64,000 bases of DNA, from assembly GCA_947561585.1 (NCBI GenBank), contig CANNZV010002588.1:28183-92182 (forward strand), written 5' to 3'. Positions 35,511-47,131 of this stretch are shown in pieces. How positions within the stretch are numbered: position 1 is the stretch's first letter; each line of letters starts with the position of its first letter. This DNA is from Caprella mutica (Eukaryota > Arthropoda > Malacostraca > Amphipoda > Caprellidae). Made by a program: the position numbers and the translations under genes. Below the pieces are notes generated by a model. That model did no database searches, was not told where the DNA came from, and saw only the letters and a program-made list of their open reading frames with translations.

Positions 35511-35779
35511 CAGTGAAACTTCTGAGTGAGTTATGAAATTCTAGTTTCTTCATAACTCAGAGCCACTCCATAGCTCAGGGACACTGATTGTTTTTTATGA
35601 TCAAAATATTGGAGAAAACTACGGTCTTTGAGTGAAAACTAGGACGATATTCGATCATGACGTATATCGTTTTCTATAATTGAAAATACTTCATAACTCC
35701 GCAATGCATTTAATAACTCAGGTCCTTCATTATTCGAGTGCTTCATAACGAAAAACTTCATAACTCAGGAGTTTTATTG
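35511..35779. mobile_element. pogo/Tigger-type MITE, TA target
   Basis: The ends are CAGTGAAACTTCTGAG and CTCAGGAGTTTTATTG, flanked by TA on both sides (35509-35510, 35780-35781). The terminal word CAGTRAAAC is usual for pogo-type elements. TTCATAACTC words repeat inside. Confidence 0.75.
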
Positions 35780-35814
35780 TAATTACTTTTTGCTTAAATT
35801 GTTATCCATGATAC

Positions 35815-35930
35815 CAAAACGTACCTATTATGGTACCAATTAAAATACAAGTTTATAAATAAAAATCAATACCTAAATAATTATTTCTACGTAAAATGCG
35901 GAACCCCATGTCTGATAACTTCAACTTTTA
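35815..35930. repeat. Inverted repeat arm paired with 24268-24385
   Basis: Reverse complement of the 24268-24385 segment (AAATAAAAATCAATACCTAAA, GGAACCCCATGTCTGATAAC). Confidence 0.65.
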
Positions 35931-36192
35931 AGAAATAATCACTAAATAATTATTTTTTCTAACATCATTTTTTTTAAGGAAATAGTAAATACTTCAAAAG
36001 CTCTTCCCATTTCTACTGATTAATAAATAAAACTTGTATATGCTTAATGGTAACTTTTATTGAGAGAAAATTCTTGACAATGACAATAATGCTAAATTAC
36101 TAATATAGTGTGAGTAGCTACCCATAAATAGACTACTAATGATTGATTCCTGCTGTTCATTGATTTTCACAAAAAAAGGATGTATACATATA

Positions 36193-36838
36193 CAGCGTGA
36201 CCCTCAAAAAAGGGTACCCAACTTTGAATTCGTATATTTCAACAACTATTTAAGGTACAGGTTTCTTTAAAGAATCATTTTGTAATGTTTAACGCTTTTC
36301 CATCCAGTTAAATTTTCATAAAGTTATAATCATTTTTGTGAATATAACAAAGACTTAATTGATGGGTGGTGCGAATGGTCAGAAAACGGACAGTGATGTA
36401 AGTTCAAACATTAAAAATATCTATATTAGACAAAAACCCATTACTATAAACAGATTTATTTCTAAGTTTTAAGAATATTCATATAACGATCCTTATTATA
36501 AAATATTGGCAAACTGAAGAAAGGTGTTTACGTACAAAAAGAAGGCACAAGTTTAAATTTGCTGAACAAAATTGATTTTGTCTTCAGGTCGTACTGTCTT
36601 CTTGCGCCCTGAACGACCCTAGCTTGTTAAAATTTGAACTTGTGCCTTCATTTTTGTATTTAAACACTTTTCTCCGGATTGTTAATATTTTGTTAAAATG
36701 ATTAACACTTTATAAAAAATTAACTGTGGATGCAGAAGGCTTCAACAACCAAAATGATAGCTGAAAAAAACTTTTTCTTCAATAGTTGTTGAAATATGCG
36801 AATTTAAAGTTGGGTACACTTTTTTGAGGGTCACCCTG
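36193..36838. mobile_element. Tc1/mariner-type MITE with long inverted ends
   Basis: The ends CAGCGTGACCCTCAAAAAAG and its near inverse (CTTTTTTGAGGGTCACCCTG) start inverted repeats of about 57 bp, and further inward the arms still pair (GGCACAAGTTTAAATT against AATTTGAACTTGTGCC). TA flanks both sides (36191-36192, 36839-36840). 646 bp, no coding frame. Confidence 0.85.
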
Positions 36839-36840
36839 TA

Positions 36841-37859
36841 TATCAAACTGTCATAATTTAGATAGCTATATTTCATCTTAGCTCAAAATGTATTAAGCCA
36901 CTTTATTTCAATTGTGTTCATGATACCATGCATTAGACCCCAGGGGCTCTATCGTAGAGCTGTCCGTTGTGAATAAAAGAAAAGTGGAGTGGCATCTCTT
37001 GGGCCCCTCACTGTCTTAAATGAGATTATATATTATCTTTTCACTTCAACTATGTTTACCATTTTTTTTAATACTACTTGAAGTTTAAGAGGACAGCGCT
37101 AGGGTTATGCTTTTCAACTACGAGGTATTTTTGCGTTAGGTTTGTTCTTTGAATCAAACTTCAGGGTGAGATAGACGATACGAATCTGCGAGGTATTAGT
37201 ACGATTAGAGAGTTGAGATATTGTGGTTGTAAGAAGGTATTGTTATGGGGAGGGCAGAAGAGAAGAATGTAGTAGCTCGGAGAATGGTAAATGTAGCATA
37301 TTCTGTTGTTGTTTGAGAAGAGATTTTAGAAGATGGTGATATATTGTGGGGCATGTGAAGGTATGGACAAGAAGCGAAAGATATATCATAGATTTGACAC
37401 AGAGCAGAAAGATGATGAGTGCCCCATTATATACTCCAATTGCTGAATAGCAAACAGAAGTGGGGTTTTCAACAGTGGAGGCTAGGAACATTAAAGTAAG
37501 CTGAAGTTTGTGAAATTTGTTATGGGACGACAGAATAAGACACTGCATTTGAGTGAATTATGGAACAGATGTGTAGAATATCATAGATGGGACTTTTGAG
37601 AGATGAAGCTGGGAGGTTGAGGGAGTTGAAAGTCGACAGATTGTTACCTGTAGACGGGTGGGAAATGCGCAGATGGAGGGGAGAGATTAATAGTAGGTAA
37701 GAGTAATTTTGGGTATTTCAAATTGATAAAGTGAATGGGGAGATTTGGTTACTATAGTTGTTGGAGGCATAGTTATTATGTAGAGTAATTAGTTACAGTT
37801 TAAAAATGAATGGGAGAGCAAGCTTTTTGGAATAAAGATGGTGTGGTAGAACTAATGTT
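36841..37859. other. Intergenic with a possible decayed LINE scrap
   Basis: 37200-37700 is unusually purine-rich. Its broken plus-strand reading (WEMRRWRGEI-like words near 37660) vaguely recalls the C-terminal part of the LINE relics at 44.98 and 55.9 kb. I cannot support a firm call. Confidence 0.25.
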
Positions 37860-38144
37860 CATTAGTAGTTGGTTTACCAGAGAATGCCCTAACACATTAA
37901 TTGCATTTACATTTTTTCACCTGCGTGACTTCTTTCATGTAAATAAGAATGGATATGAAGAAAATAAAACATCACAAAAACTGCAATCGAACAGCTATTC
38001 ACCAGTATGAATTATTTGATGCTATTTGTGATTAGATGATTAAAGGAAAACCTTGTAACGTTAACTGCATTTCTATGGTTTTCACCAATGTGAATTCTAA
38101 TGTGCAAAACAATCTCTGATATAGAAGTGAACGTTTGATTACAG
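37860..38144 (-). pseudogene. Relic zinc fingers beyond the ZNF-1 stop
   Basis: Reading past the stop of the upstream gene in shifted frames gives finger-like remains: CNQTF, then LHIRIH and IGEN, then HTGE followed by a stop and DCSFCD. Two to three decayed fingers are recognisable. The shift happens at about 38140, so the gene at 38145-41689 once had a longer array. Confidence 0.6.
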
Positions 38145-41100
38145 TTACCTGTAATTGAATGTTTTTTGCGCATTGTGGAGTCTTAAATGTCTGATAAGAT
38201 TGGATTTACGAGAGAATTCCCTATCACAATAAATGCATTTAATTGGCTTCTCCACATTGTGAACTCTTAAATGTTCAACAAGATTTGCTTTAGTAGAGAA
38301 TCCTTTATCACAATTACTACATTTGAATATACTTTCACAAGTGTGGAGTCTAATATGTCTATTAAGATTGGATTTAGTAGAGAATTCTTTATCACAATAA
38401 CTGCATTTGTATGGCTTCTTTCCAGTGTGAACTCTTACATGTTCAACAAGAACGTCTTTAGTAGAAAATCCCTTGTCACAATAACTACATTTGAATGGCT
38501 TCTCGCCAGTGTGAACTCTTATATGTTTAATAAGAATAGATTTACGAGAAAATCTCTTGACACAATAACTGCATTTGAATGGCTTTTCCCCAGTGTGAAC
38601 TCTTATGTGCCTAGTAAGATTGGGTTTAGTAGAGAATCCCTTGTTACAATAACTGCATTTGAATGGGTTCTCACCAAGGTGAATTCTTAGATGTATTTTG
38701 TGAGCAGATACTCGAGAGAAAGCCTTTTCACAGTAACTGCATTTGAATGGCTTTTCACCTGTGTGAACTCTTAGATGTATTTTTTGAGCAGGTAATCGAG
38801 AGAAAGCCTTATCACAGTAACTGCATTTGAATGGCTTTTCACCTGTGTGAACCCTTAGATGTCTTTTGTGAGCAGATGAATTAGACAAAACCTTATCACA
38901 GAAACTGCATTTGAATGGCTTCTCCCCAGTGTGAACTCTTATGTGCCTAATAAGAATAGCTTTACGAGAAAATCCCTTGCTACAATAACTACATTTAAAT
39001 GGGTTCTCACCAGTGTGGGTTCTTCTATGTTTATAAAGATTGTAAGAAGAAGAAAATGCTTGACCACAGTACATGCAATTGAATGGCTTCTCGCCAGAGT
39101 GAATTCTTATATGTGCAGCAAGAGTGAATTTAGAACTACATGCTTTATCACAGTATCTGCATTTGAATGTCTTTACAATATTGAGATTGTTCACTACTTT
39201 CTGATAACTATCGGCACATTCAAATTCTCCAATAGTAAGTGTTCCTAATTGTTCAGAATTTATTGAATCTTCAGCATTCACATTTTCTAGGAGAGTTTGA
39301 TTTGTCTTAAAATTATATTCACTGTTTTCCTCATAATCAATAGTTTCAATCTTGATAGTTAAATCATCTTCAAAAGTTTCTCTCTTAACATTGATAAGAG
39401 CCTCCTCTTGGTCTACTCTCTTTGCTAGACAGTCATTGACAACATCTTGACATGGGAGATCGGAAACATCTGGCTTCACGTCCTCCACCAAATAAATCAC
39501 ATTGGATGAGTCAGTAATAATTCCCTCTCCATCTGCTATTGCAGAACCTTCACCTCCAGACTCCATCTGAAACAAGAGATATATTAGAAAAACATATTGG
39601 GGTTTTTAAGTTTTTTTTATCATTTTATTCATAATATTTTCAATAGTTTAACAATCAAATTCTTTAGTTCATTTAGTAGCATGGTTATGAATCAATACCG
39701 ATCGGATACATAGGTAAAAATTTTTCTTATGAAATATAATCAATTAATTAAATTCACTGTTTATATTACTTGTTAAATTCATTATCAACTTCTCCCCCTC
39801 ATTAATTAGCATCAAACTAAATTTTGTACCAAAAAAAACAGAATGACAATAAAATTCTAATATGTATTCTAATATATATGATATCTCGAACCAAAGGCTC
39901 AATTGATATTAAAAAATTTAATGTTTATTTAACCTAAAGAGGAATCGAATGAATTAAATTACAACACGGAGGTTAAACTTTAGAGGCACAATGCACTGTG
40001 GGGATTGGAGGGGAGGGCCACAGTTATGCAGGTGACAACTTTGACACAAAGCTTCTACTGGCTCATAGAATTATTGATCTGCAACATCGAAAGCTGTTCC
40101 GCAATCTTATTCTTCAGTTGCTGGTTCGACATTGTCTTATTTCCTATGGCTATGACTTTGTCATAGAGATGCAATCTCTGCCGTCAGGGAACTGCTGCTG
40201 ATCCATGGAGTTGCATGATTGACTCACTTTGTTTTTCACTTTTTCACCTAACTTACCTCCACCACCAGGACAGATGGAGACCTTCATCTTACCGAGTCTT
40301 ATGATGGCACCTGAAGAGGCTTGGAGTTACGTGAAAACTTCCTCCGACTTGAAAAAACTTTTTAATAAACAAAAAGTGAATGACAGACAGCTCTAGAGAG
40401 AATGTTATGAATCGAATCTTCCACTTCTATATTGAGAGATTACCAAACTCTTCAATTAAGATATTTCTCTCATTTCTCCAAATTCAATTGATCCTCACAC
40501 CAAGTGGGCCATCTTTAAATTTACCCGCAAACCGATGGGAACTCTCTAATTCTCTGTTATCTTTCCCATGAGTTACTACACTTTCTCATTAATTTAAGTC
40601 AGAGCATATATATCACATTCAAAATTAATGGATTTTCCTCATTATTTCAAAACAGTTAACCATAGAGAACCATCAAGTATAGAAAGAACCACATGGGTTA
40701 CAATTACACTTACCAATACATTTTATGTAACATGATGGAAAAGATCTACTGTCAATGACTAAGTTATTAATAATTCTGTGAAGCACCATCATCAGGCCAG
40801 ACAAATAATTGAACAATGGAAAATACCAAATTTCCTAAATAATTAATTTAAATCAACTATCCAATCTGAAGATTTTACAAGTACAAGTAGCTATACAGAG
40901 ACTTGATACTAATGTCAAAAAATAAAATAATCAGCTACAAGCAACTTTGAAGGAGCAGACTGACATGAAAGTCGCATCTCAAAAAAAATCACCATTAATT
41001 TTTGGTGGCAGTATTCATAGTTAATTAGACATCAACAAAAAAATGCAGTAAAATGTCATGAAATTAATAAAAACGCATTCTTGGTCGAAAGAAGACAATG

Positions 41101-41689
41101 ACTATGTTACAATGAACAAATGACTTTGAACTCTTACTTGAAAAGGAATTCTAGAGGTTCTTAAAAGATTGCAATCTTTTTCAGCAATCCGAACAAATAT
41201 ACAATACTAATAAAATTTTGTGAATATAATTAGATAACATATATTTTTAAGTATTCATCTAGTAACAAATACTTTAACTATATTTTTAATTCTTAAGTTG
41301 ACATGTTAATTCTAGTGTGAGATAGTGTTTAAATAAAGACAAAAAGATTTGTTAAATTTAGTAACTAATTAGAAAAAAATTACTCTATCTTGAAAAATGT
41401 TCTCCAATTTTTTTATTCTACATCTTTCAGTTCTTACCTAATGGGTTGAAAATAGTTCAAATTCATTAAAATAATCAAATCAGTTCAAATTAGCTAGTTA
41501 TTCAATATCAACAGCCTTTTATAAGTCTCACTGCATATGAACATATAAGAATCATCATCAGTTATCAATGTAGTTCAGCTTTCTCTAACCACAATATTTT
41601 TTTTTAAATAAATATATCAGACAAAAATTTCAAAATAAATGACAAAAGAGTATGTTTTATAACTTCTGAAAACTCACCATCTTTTTCAT
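38145..41689 (-). CDS. C2H2 zinc-finger protein (ZNF-1), 12 fingers
   Basis: Likely nuclear DNA-binding regulator. The main exon 38145-39566 begins ATGGAGTC directly after a TTGTTTCAG acceptor. A 12-base coding exon (41678-41689, Met-Lys-Lys-Met) ends at a strong donor ATG/GTGAGT and joins in frame, giving 477 aa. Residues 1-138 are acidic (VEDVKPDVSDL, EDDLTIKIE) with a possible SUMO site VKRE. From about residue 139 there are 12 consecutive C2H2 fingers (C-x2-C-x12-H-x3-H) with TGEKPFKC linkers. No ZAD or BTB domain is visible. The ORF ends in a frameshift inside a 13th finger. It is paralogous to the gene at 47285-50737; promoter-proximal bases 41690-41900 also resemble 50738-50900. DNA target unknown. 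The plus-strand frames inside are antisense shadows. Confidence 0.88.
39980..40400. other. Higher-GC patch inside the ZNF-1 intron
   Basis: Within the 2.1 kb intron (39567-41677) this patch has balanced base use and short open frames on both strands (plus 39998-40201; minus a Gly-rich frame starting MKVSICPGGGG). It may be a processed fragment of an unrelated gene. I do not recognise it. Confidence 0.25.
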
Positions 41690-41900
41690 GAACAGTGGCT
41701 GCTCCTCTTCTTATCAATTTTAGTTCAGTTTTTTTTTTCAAAAATTCAAAATGTTCCCTAATGGATTAAAATTTAGATAGATGCTTTAGTGGCACTCCTG
41801 AAAGTTCATAAGAAGAGTTAATTTGTGTTTAGGCACCATGATATTAAATCTAACTCATCAGTGAAGCAAATAAAAATAGATTGGTAGATGAAAAGCCACT

Positions 41901-42505
41901 TAAAGCTTTTCTAAGTATGCATCAGACTATGAAACATAGACAAGTGATAACCAGATCGTATTTTATACTTCATGTACACCAAAGTCTCTGCTTGGAAAAT
42001 GAACAAGTGATATCATCATTTTTCCCATCAGTCATATGAACTCCTGCCCTTTTAAAACCACATTAAAGCTTTCAGAAATCTGTAAAACAGGCCCGTGACC
42101 GGAAAATTCATCCTTGGAAAATTCGTCCATTAAACTAAAATAATTAATTTAAATGGAACAAAATGTTATGATAAATGTTTTGTTATAAAGTAATTTAATG
42201 TGTGTTGGTGATAGTACCTATATAATAGCTGGTCTACTTTGTTGAATCCATTATAAAGTTTGTTGTACTTAAAAATTCATGATTGTCCAATGAACATTAA
42301 AATTGATAGATATATACTAATTTTATTAACTAAATTTAAGATAAAGTGTTTGGTGCCTTAGCATTCTTAACACCTGATGATGCTGTTGGCGTTAATGAAA
42401 ATTTATGCGAGGATGTCATTTCCTTTTTCTTTTGGTATAACTATTTCCTTTTTCTTGGAATTCACCAAAATTAGTAAATTACATCTTAAATATTTCATCG
42501 AATGT
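41901..42505. other. Intergenic, nothing recognised
   Basis: AT-rich upstream flank of ZNF-1. GGAAAATTCATCC and GGAAAATTCGTCC are close direct repeats near 42100. Confidence 0.35.
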
Positions 42506-42622
42506 TTAAAGTATTTCTGCAGCTTTTCTGACAGATGAACCTTTTTGGTATTCATCAAATGTTTTTTGAATACCTTCTTTATTATGGCCTCTATCAGTTT
42601 TCCTTTTATAATGAAAAGGCAT
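42506..42622 (-). pseudogene. HTH_psq-like relic of a pogo/Tigger transposase
   Basis: From an ATG at 42622 the minus strand encodes MPFHYKRKTDRG, then about 20 residues ending GSSVRKAAEIL before a TAA at 42506-42508. YKRKTDRG with VRKAAEI is the signature of the pipsqueak-type helix-turn-helix that opens pogo/Tigger/jerky-like transposases. Only 38 codons survive; the catalytic part is absent. A domesticated fragment is possible but nothing supports it. Confidence 0.5.
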
Positions 42623-42989
42623 GAATACAATCATCAAACTGTAAAATAAAGTCACTAATATTAAAAGTTGCAACTAATCTCATAAACGAATGCTATTTCT
42701 ATTAAAATAATTAATTTCAAGTTCAAAATGTCCTATTTAATAAGAATTACTTCAAAAAACTTCAATAAATTTTAATACTGGACTGAATCGGATACAGAGA
42801 ACAGAAGTGTCCGATTCATCCCAAATGACACTTCAAAATTAAAAACATCACCATTTTTCTCATTTTATTTGTATTATTTTTTTAACAGACCAAACATAAC
42901 ATAAAATATTGATATAATTCAAACATTTGAGATTGAGAATCAGTTTCCTATTCATATAGTCCACACACGATCCAAATGAATAACGAAAA

Positions 42990-44060
42990 ATTACATCAAT
43001 CATCATAGTACCTTTGGGGAGCAGAGACAATGTACCTTGGTTTGGGTAGGTGGTGTGACATGTGGTGGCATGGTTGCTCGGGGTTGTTTATGGCTGAAGC
43101 CATGAACAGAGTGCCCCTCATATCAAGGTGATGCATGACAGAGAGTATCTGAGTTTCGTTGTGAATGTGGTTGGTTGGCATGGTGCAAGTACAGCCTGTG
43201 ATTATTCTAAGGGCAGCGTTTTGAACTGTTTGTAACTTTTTATGTTGGGTGGGTGACATGACTGGGCCCAGACTGGTGAAGTATAATCCAACACTGATCT
43301 GATGTACTGCTTGTACAGAAGGATCAGAGTGTCCTTGTCCTGGCCGAAGGGGATGCCACTTAGTGCACGAAAAGTGTTAAGGCGCCGATTACACTTACTT
43401 GCGACATTGGCAACGTGGGGTCCATATGACATCAATCTATTTAATGTAATTCCCAGGATTATAGATTCGTGTTTGTGGGTAATGGTTTCGTTAAATAGTG
43501 TGAAAAGTGGCCTGTGCTGGTGTTCTTTGTTATAATTGGTAAGCAACGTACAGTAGGCCTTGCCCGGAGACACTCTGAGCCTATTGAGCGTCAGCCAGCT
43601 CCCCAGCAAGTGAATGTATGGCTATAGATAGCTGCTCTGAGCAAACCTCCGCCATGTTTTGTGTGGATATTAGTGTTATAACATCTGCATTTGATATATT
43701 CTGCACAGTTTGAGGCATGTCGTGTAGGAAAAGATTAAAAAGAGATGACGAGAAGATGGAACCTTGAGGGACTCCATTTGGTATATTTTTGATAATTGAA
43801 GATTGACAATGACCATAGTAGTTAACGTATGACTGTATACCTGTGAGGTAGTATGCAAGCCATCTTTTGGTGTTCTTGTGTATTTCTGTGTTATAGATTT
43901 TATTGATCAGTGAGAGTCTGGGGATGGAGTCAAAAGCCTTGCTGATGTCTATGGTCGTTAGAAGTGTTTGTTTTGCCAGTCTTCTTGCATTGATACCGTC
44001 TTGAATGTTTCAAGTGATATTTGTTAACATAGCGCTGCTTGAGTGGTATGGTCTGTAGCA
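42990..44060 (-). pseudogene. Decayed LINE reverse transcriptase (type 1)
   Basis: In broken frames the minus strand carries RT landmarks in order: TTIDISKAFDSIP (about 43920), GVPQGSIFSSSLFN (about 43760), a degraded catalytic box NADVITLIS where YADD is expected (about 43680), then LRVSPGKA, SGIPFGQD, LLYKQYIRSVLDYTSPVW and KLQTVQNAALRIITG. Frameshifts lie near 43605 and 43250. It belongs to the Jockey/CR1-like group by motif style. No ORF1, endonuclease or tail is left. The plus-strand frame 44068-44418 upstream, a charged Glu/Lys-rich stretch, is of unknown origin. Confidence 0.8.
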
Positions 44061-44482
44061 GTGTTGATTGTGCGATAAAGGATATGTGGGTAAGAAAGAC
44101 AAAAGTGGGGGGAGTGTGTACCCCCAGGACTACCTCTACCTCAAGGAGAAGGAGTTGAAGGAGAAGATGAAGGAGGATGAGTTGAAATTGGACATGCATC
44201 AGAATGAGAACTCTTCCCTCAAGAGGGAACTGCGGGCAAAGACATGTGGGGTTGTATGTGATATGATGAGACGTTCAAGTACCTTACATGGAGTGCAAAG
44301 CAGAATGATCAGTCTTGATGATGTTGTTAAATTTGCTGAATTTCAATTTCAAATATTCCTTTTTGGTATTATTTACGTAGTTAAGATACAAGATTTTCTG
44401 CCAATTAATATTTCTTAATGCAACATATTTAAATCAGAGAAAAGGTAATTAAATTATAGAAAAATTAATTTGAAAATAACCC

Positions 44483-44590
44483 CTTCCTAGTTCATGTTCC
44501 TAAATCAATTAGAGACATGAACTAGGAAGGTTGTATTTGGATCGATTCCTAGTTCACGTCCCTAAGTCAATTAGGGACGTGAACTAGGAA
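44483..44590. repeat. Two tandem hairpins of one sequence
   Basis: CCTAGTTCATGTTCC pairs with its near inverse ending GAACTAGG (44486-44527). The second hairpin, CCTAGTTCACGTCCCTAA with TTAGGGACGTGAACTAGG (44548-44588), has the same loop TCAA. Each stem is about 18 bp and the second is perfect. Confidence 0.8.
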
Positions 44591-44744
44591 TTTACCACAA
44601 AACATTTCCCATTACCTACTTAAAATTAAAAAAAATGGTCGATTAAGTCTCGTATACAATCCAAATATATACAATAAACTAGGTATAATTATATAATTTA
44701 ATAAATCAATCAAAATTAATGTCCCTTCACATCTAAACCAATAA

Positions 44745-44900
44745 GTAGTGAAAAGTGTTATCAACAGATGTAACAATTTGATTGAAAAGATTCATACTCA
44801 ATGGGAAATCCATAGTATCAGAGGTTATGTAAACTCAGCATTGAAGATATTTTTGGTTTCGAGCTTTCGAATAGAAAGATTTCTATTCATCATTAGGAGA
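44745..44900 (+). mobile_element. Penelope-like terminal fragment with hammerhead-like core
   Basis: About 60-70 bp (CAGAGGTTAT, CTCAGCATTGAAG, AGCTTTCGAATAGAAA) recur, inverted, at 47133-47190 beside the Penelope-like ORF. On the minus strand CTAATGA, a perfect 9-bp hairpin (44869-44877 with 44880-44888) and GAAA (44865-44868) follow in the order of a hammerhead ribozyme core, CTGATGA-stem II-GAAA, with one core mismatch and an extra base. Penelope-like elements are known to carry hammerheads. Activity is doubtful. Confidence 0.5.
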
Positions 44901-44970
44901 AGGGTGGAAAACCTGGACCTGACAGTGAATTTTATGAACAATAGTTGTATGTTGGGTACCTTCTTTCTAT

Positions 44971-45290
44971 TTGAGCTATTTATCCTTTAGTTTACTATTA
45001 TTAATTAATCTATTAAGAGAGGAAGTTGAGAGTAAGAGCACGCTGGTGCATTACAGAATGAAGGGGGGAATAGGGGAGGAGTGTTATGACAATAGTTGGG
45101 GATTGCAATTGCTGTTCAGAGTTAGAACCAACACACTCAGGCTGGGGTGGAGAGCGAGATTTTGGGGAGGCGAGACTGGCTGTGTGATGTGTGGGGCAAG
45201 TGAGGAGACATTGGAGCACTTTGTTTTGGAGTGACCGGGTCTGCTGGGTTTGAGGGGTAGGTATCATGTAGAGACGATTGGGGGATTGCT
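44971..45290 (+). pseudogene. C-terminal LINE fragment (type 2)
   Basis: The frame encodes LLFRVRTNTLRLGWRARFW, then CVMCGASEETLEHFVLE and a stop. This is the C-terminal zinc-binding tail (C-x2-C, E-x2-EHF) of a LINE ORF2. It is homologous to the relic at 55880-56349 (SLRLKWRERYV, CVACDFGVVESLEHFLCVC). The domain is cut at the stop where the last Cys is expected. A G-rich continuation follows. Confidence 0.7.
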
Positions 45291-45386
45291 ATGTTTTGGG
45301 GGTGTGGAGGTCTGGAATTCTTGTGAGTTCTTGGAGAAGGCGTGGGCGGCTAGATGTGTTGCTGTGGGTCGGGTCCCCTGAGGGTG

Positions 45387-45503
45387 GGGGATGTGTATCG
45401 GTGGATGGGGTGATGGCCCTGCAGAAGGAGTTTTGCTTGGAGGTGGGGGATGTGTATCGGTGGATGGGGTGATGGCCCTGCAGAAGGAGTTTTGCTTGGA
45501 GGT
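45387..45503 (+). repeat. 59-bp tandem duplication
   Basis: Two back-to-back copies of the 59-bp unit starting TGGGGGATGTGTATCGGTGG, apparently identical, within LINE-derived G-rich sequence. Recent by its lack of divergence. Confidence 0.9.
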
Positions 45504-45561
45504 GGTGCCTTCTTGTTTCTACGATGTTCTCTATTTCTATACGCTACTTGTTGTTATATGC

Positions 45562-45680
45562 GTGTCCTCGATCCTAAGTGTGTCCTCTCGATCCTACGTG
45601 TGTCCTCTTGATCCTACGTGTGTCCTCTTGATCCTACGTGTGTCCTCTTGATCCTAAGTGTGTCCTCTTGATCCTACGTA
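45562..45680 (+). repeat. 20-bp tandem repeat, about 6 copies
   Basis: Unit GTGTCCTCTTGATCCTACGT with minor variants (ACGT/AAGT, CTTG/CTCG). Confidence 0.92.
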
Positions 45681-45685
45681 TGGTA

Positions 45686-45835
45686 GGTCAACCTCTATAG
45701 GTATGTATCTATTTCAATGACACACTATAGAGGCGCAACTGAAAACGTCAACCTCAATAGCTATGTAGCTATTTATTTCTATCAGAGTATAGAGGCGCGA
45801 TTGAAAACAGTCAACCTCTATATCTATGCATATAT
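45686..45835 (+). repeat. About 65-bp tandem repeat, 2.4 copies
   Basis: Unit begins GTCAACCTCTATAGGTATGT and ends ATAGAGGCGCAACTGAAAAC. The last copy is partial. Confidence 0.8.
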
Positions 45836-46035
45836 TTTTTTAATTAATTTCTAAATATTTAATAATTATTATTTTATTCTAATTTCAAAGATCCACAGGT
45901 TCAAACATTAACCTTTTTCAATTTATTCTGTATTGGTTCAGAGTTTCATGTTGATCTTAATTGTTTCAATGTTTGAGAAATCAGTTTTTGCATTTTATAA
46001 ATTATAAGAATTAAAGAGGGTATTACATCATATGT

Positions 46036-47131
46036 TCAATTGATTGAATTTTGCAGTGTATAAAATGATTCTAATCTTCTATGATGCCAAACATTTTGAT
46101 TTTGTTGTGAAAATTTTGTGTCAGTAAATTTGAAGGTATGTCCCGTGTCTCGGGAGTTTTGGTAAACCTGGCTATTCTCTTTTCCAATCCTAACATCTTT
46201 TATATGTTCATCAATTCTTGTGTGTAAGTTTCTTCCTGTTTCTCCTATATATTCACTAGAGCAATCAATACAATCTATTATATACACTACATCGCATTTA
46301 TTTATACTTTTTATCGGATCCTTTGGTTTTACTAAGCAATTCTTGATGGTATTTGTTGATTAATTACCTAGATATAAGTTGAAAGGGCTTAATATTCTTT
46401 GTAATCTTCCACTTGTACCAGAAATATAAGGTGAAGTTAAGAATTTTCTCAATGCGTCATCTGTCGAGTTATTTCAGTTTCTATTGTTGTTTATTGTACG
46501 ATATTTATGAATTTCTTTATTTGCCATTTTCATTGGATATCCTTTATTACTTAATTGTTCTTCGATTAATGTCAATTCATAATTTAAATATTCTTCACTA
46601 TAAATTTTAAAAGCTCTACTTACTATTGAACGAATCGTACTTCTCTAGTGAGCGATATGAGAGGAGTTTTTAGAAATCTACTGGTATGACTAGGTTTTCT
46701 ATAATTTATAAATTTCAAGATTCCATTTTGGTGTCTCATTATTTCTAAATCTAAATACAGCAAAGTTTGATTTCTTTCAGTTTCCTAAGTGAATTGTATG
46801 TTCGGATAGACTGTGTTAATTAAGTTCAGCAATTGGTCTCGACTATTCGCTAAGACATCATCTACATATCGTTCCCATAAGTTTATATCATAAGGTGAAT
46901 TTTCTAATATGAACTTTTCTATTATCTGCATTACAATTTCTGCTATAACTACTGAAATTGGTGATCCTATCAGTGTGCCTATGATTTGTTTGTATAGTTT
47001 ATCATAGTATTGGAAAAATGTAGATTCAAAGCAAATTTTAGTCAAGACAATGGATGTCTTCTTGTTCCAAGGATGTTTTAAGGGAAGTGTAACTTGTATC
47101 TAAAGCTTCCCTTATAGCTTCTATGGGAATG
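46036..47131 (-). pseudogene. Penelope-like retroelement, RT and GIY-YIG
   Basis: The minus strand starts inside the RT domain (NIPIEAIREAL). It continues with IGTLIGSPISVVIAEIVM and the intact catalytic box WERYVDDVL (about 46880), then stops accumulate. At 46036-46310 the C-terminal GIY-YIG endonuclease is readable: DVVYIIDCIDC, SSEYIGETGRNLHTRIDEH and SRDTGHTFKF. This RT-plus-GIY-YIG order is diagnostic of Penelope-like elements. The N-terminal half is missing, and several stops and shifts lie between the two domains. It sits between the zinc-finger genes in the same orientation. Confidence 0.85.

Noticed and set aside
38271..39248. Plus-strand frames of 105-139 codons
   Set aside because: Antisense shadows of the ZNF-1 finger array; the periodic peptide mirrors the finger period.
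44068..44418. Charged, coiled-coil-like plus-strand frame
   Set aside because: Single short frame beside a LINE relic, no splice partners and no family recognised; low-complexity Glu/Lys content explains the appearance.
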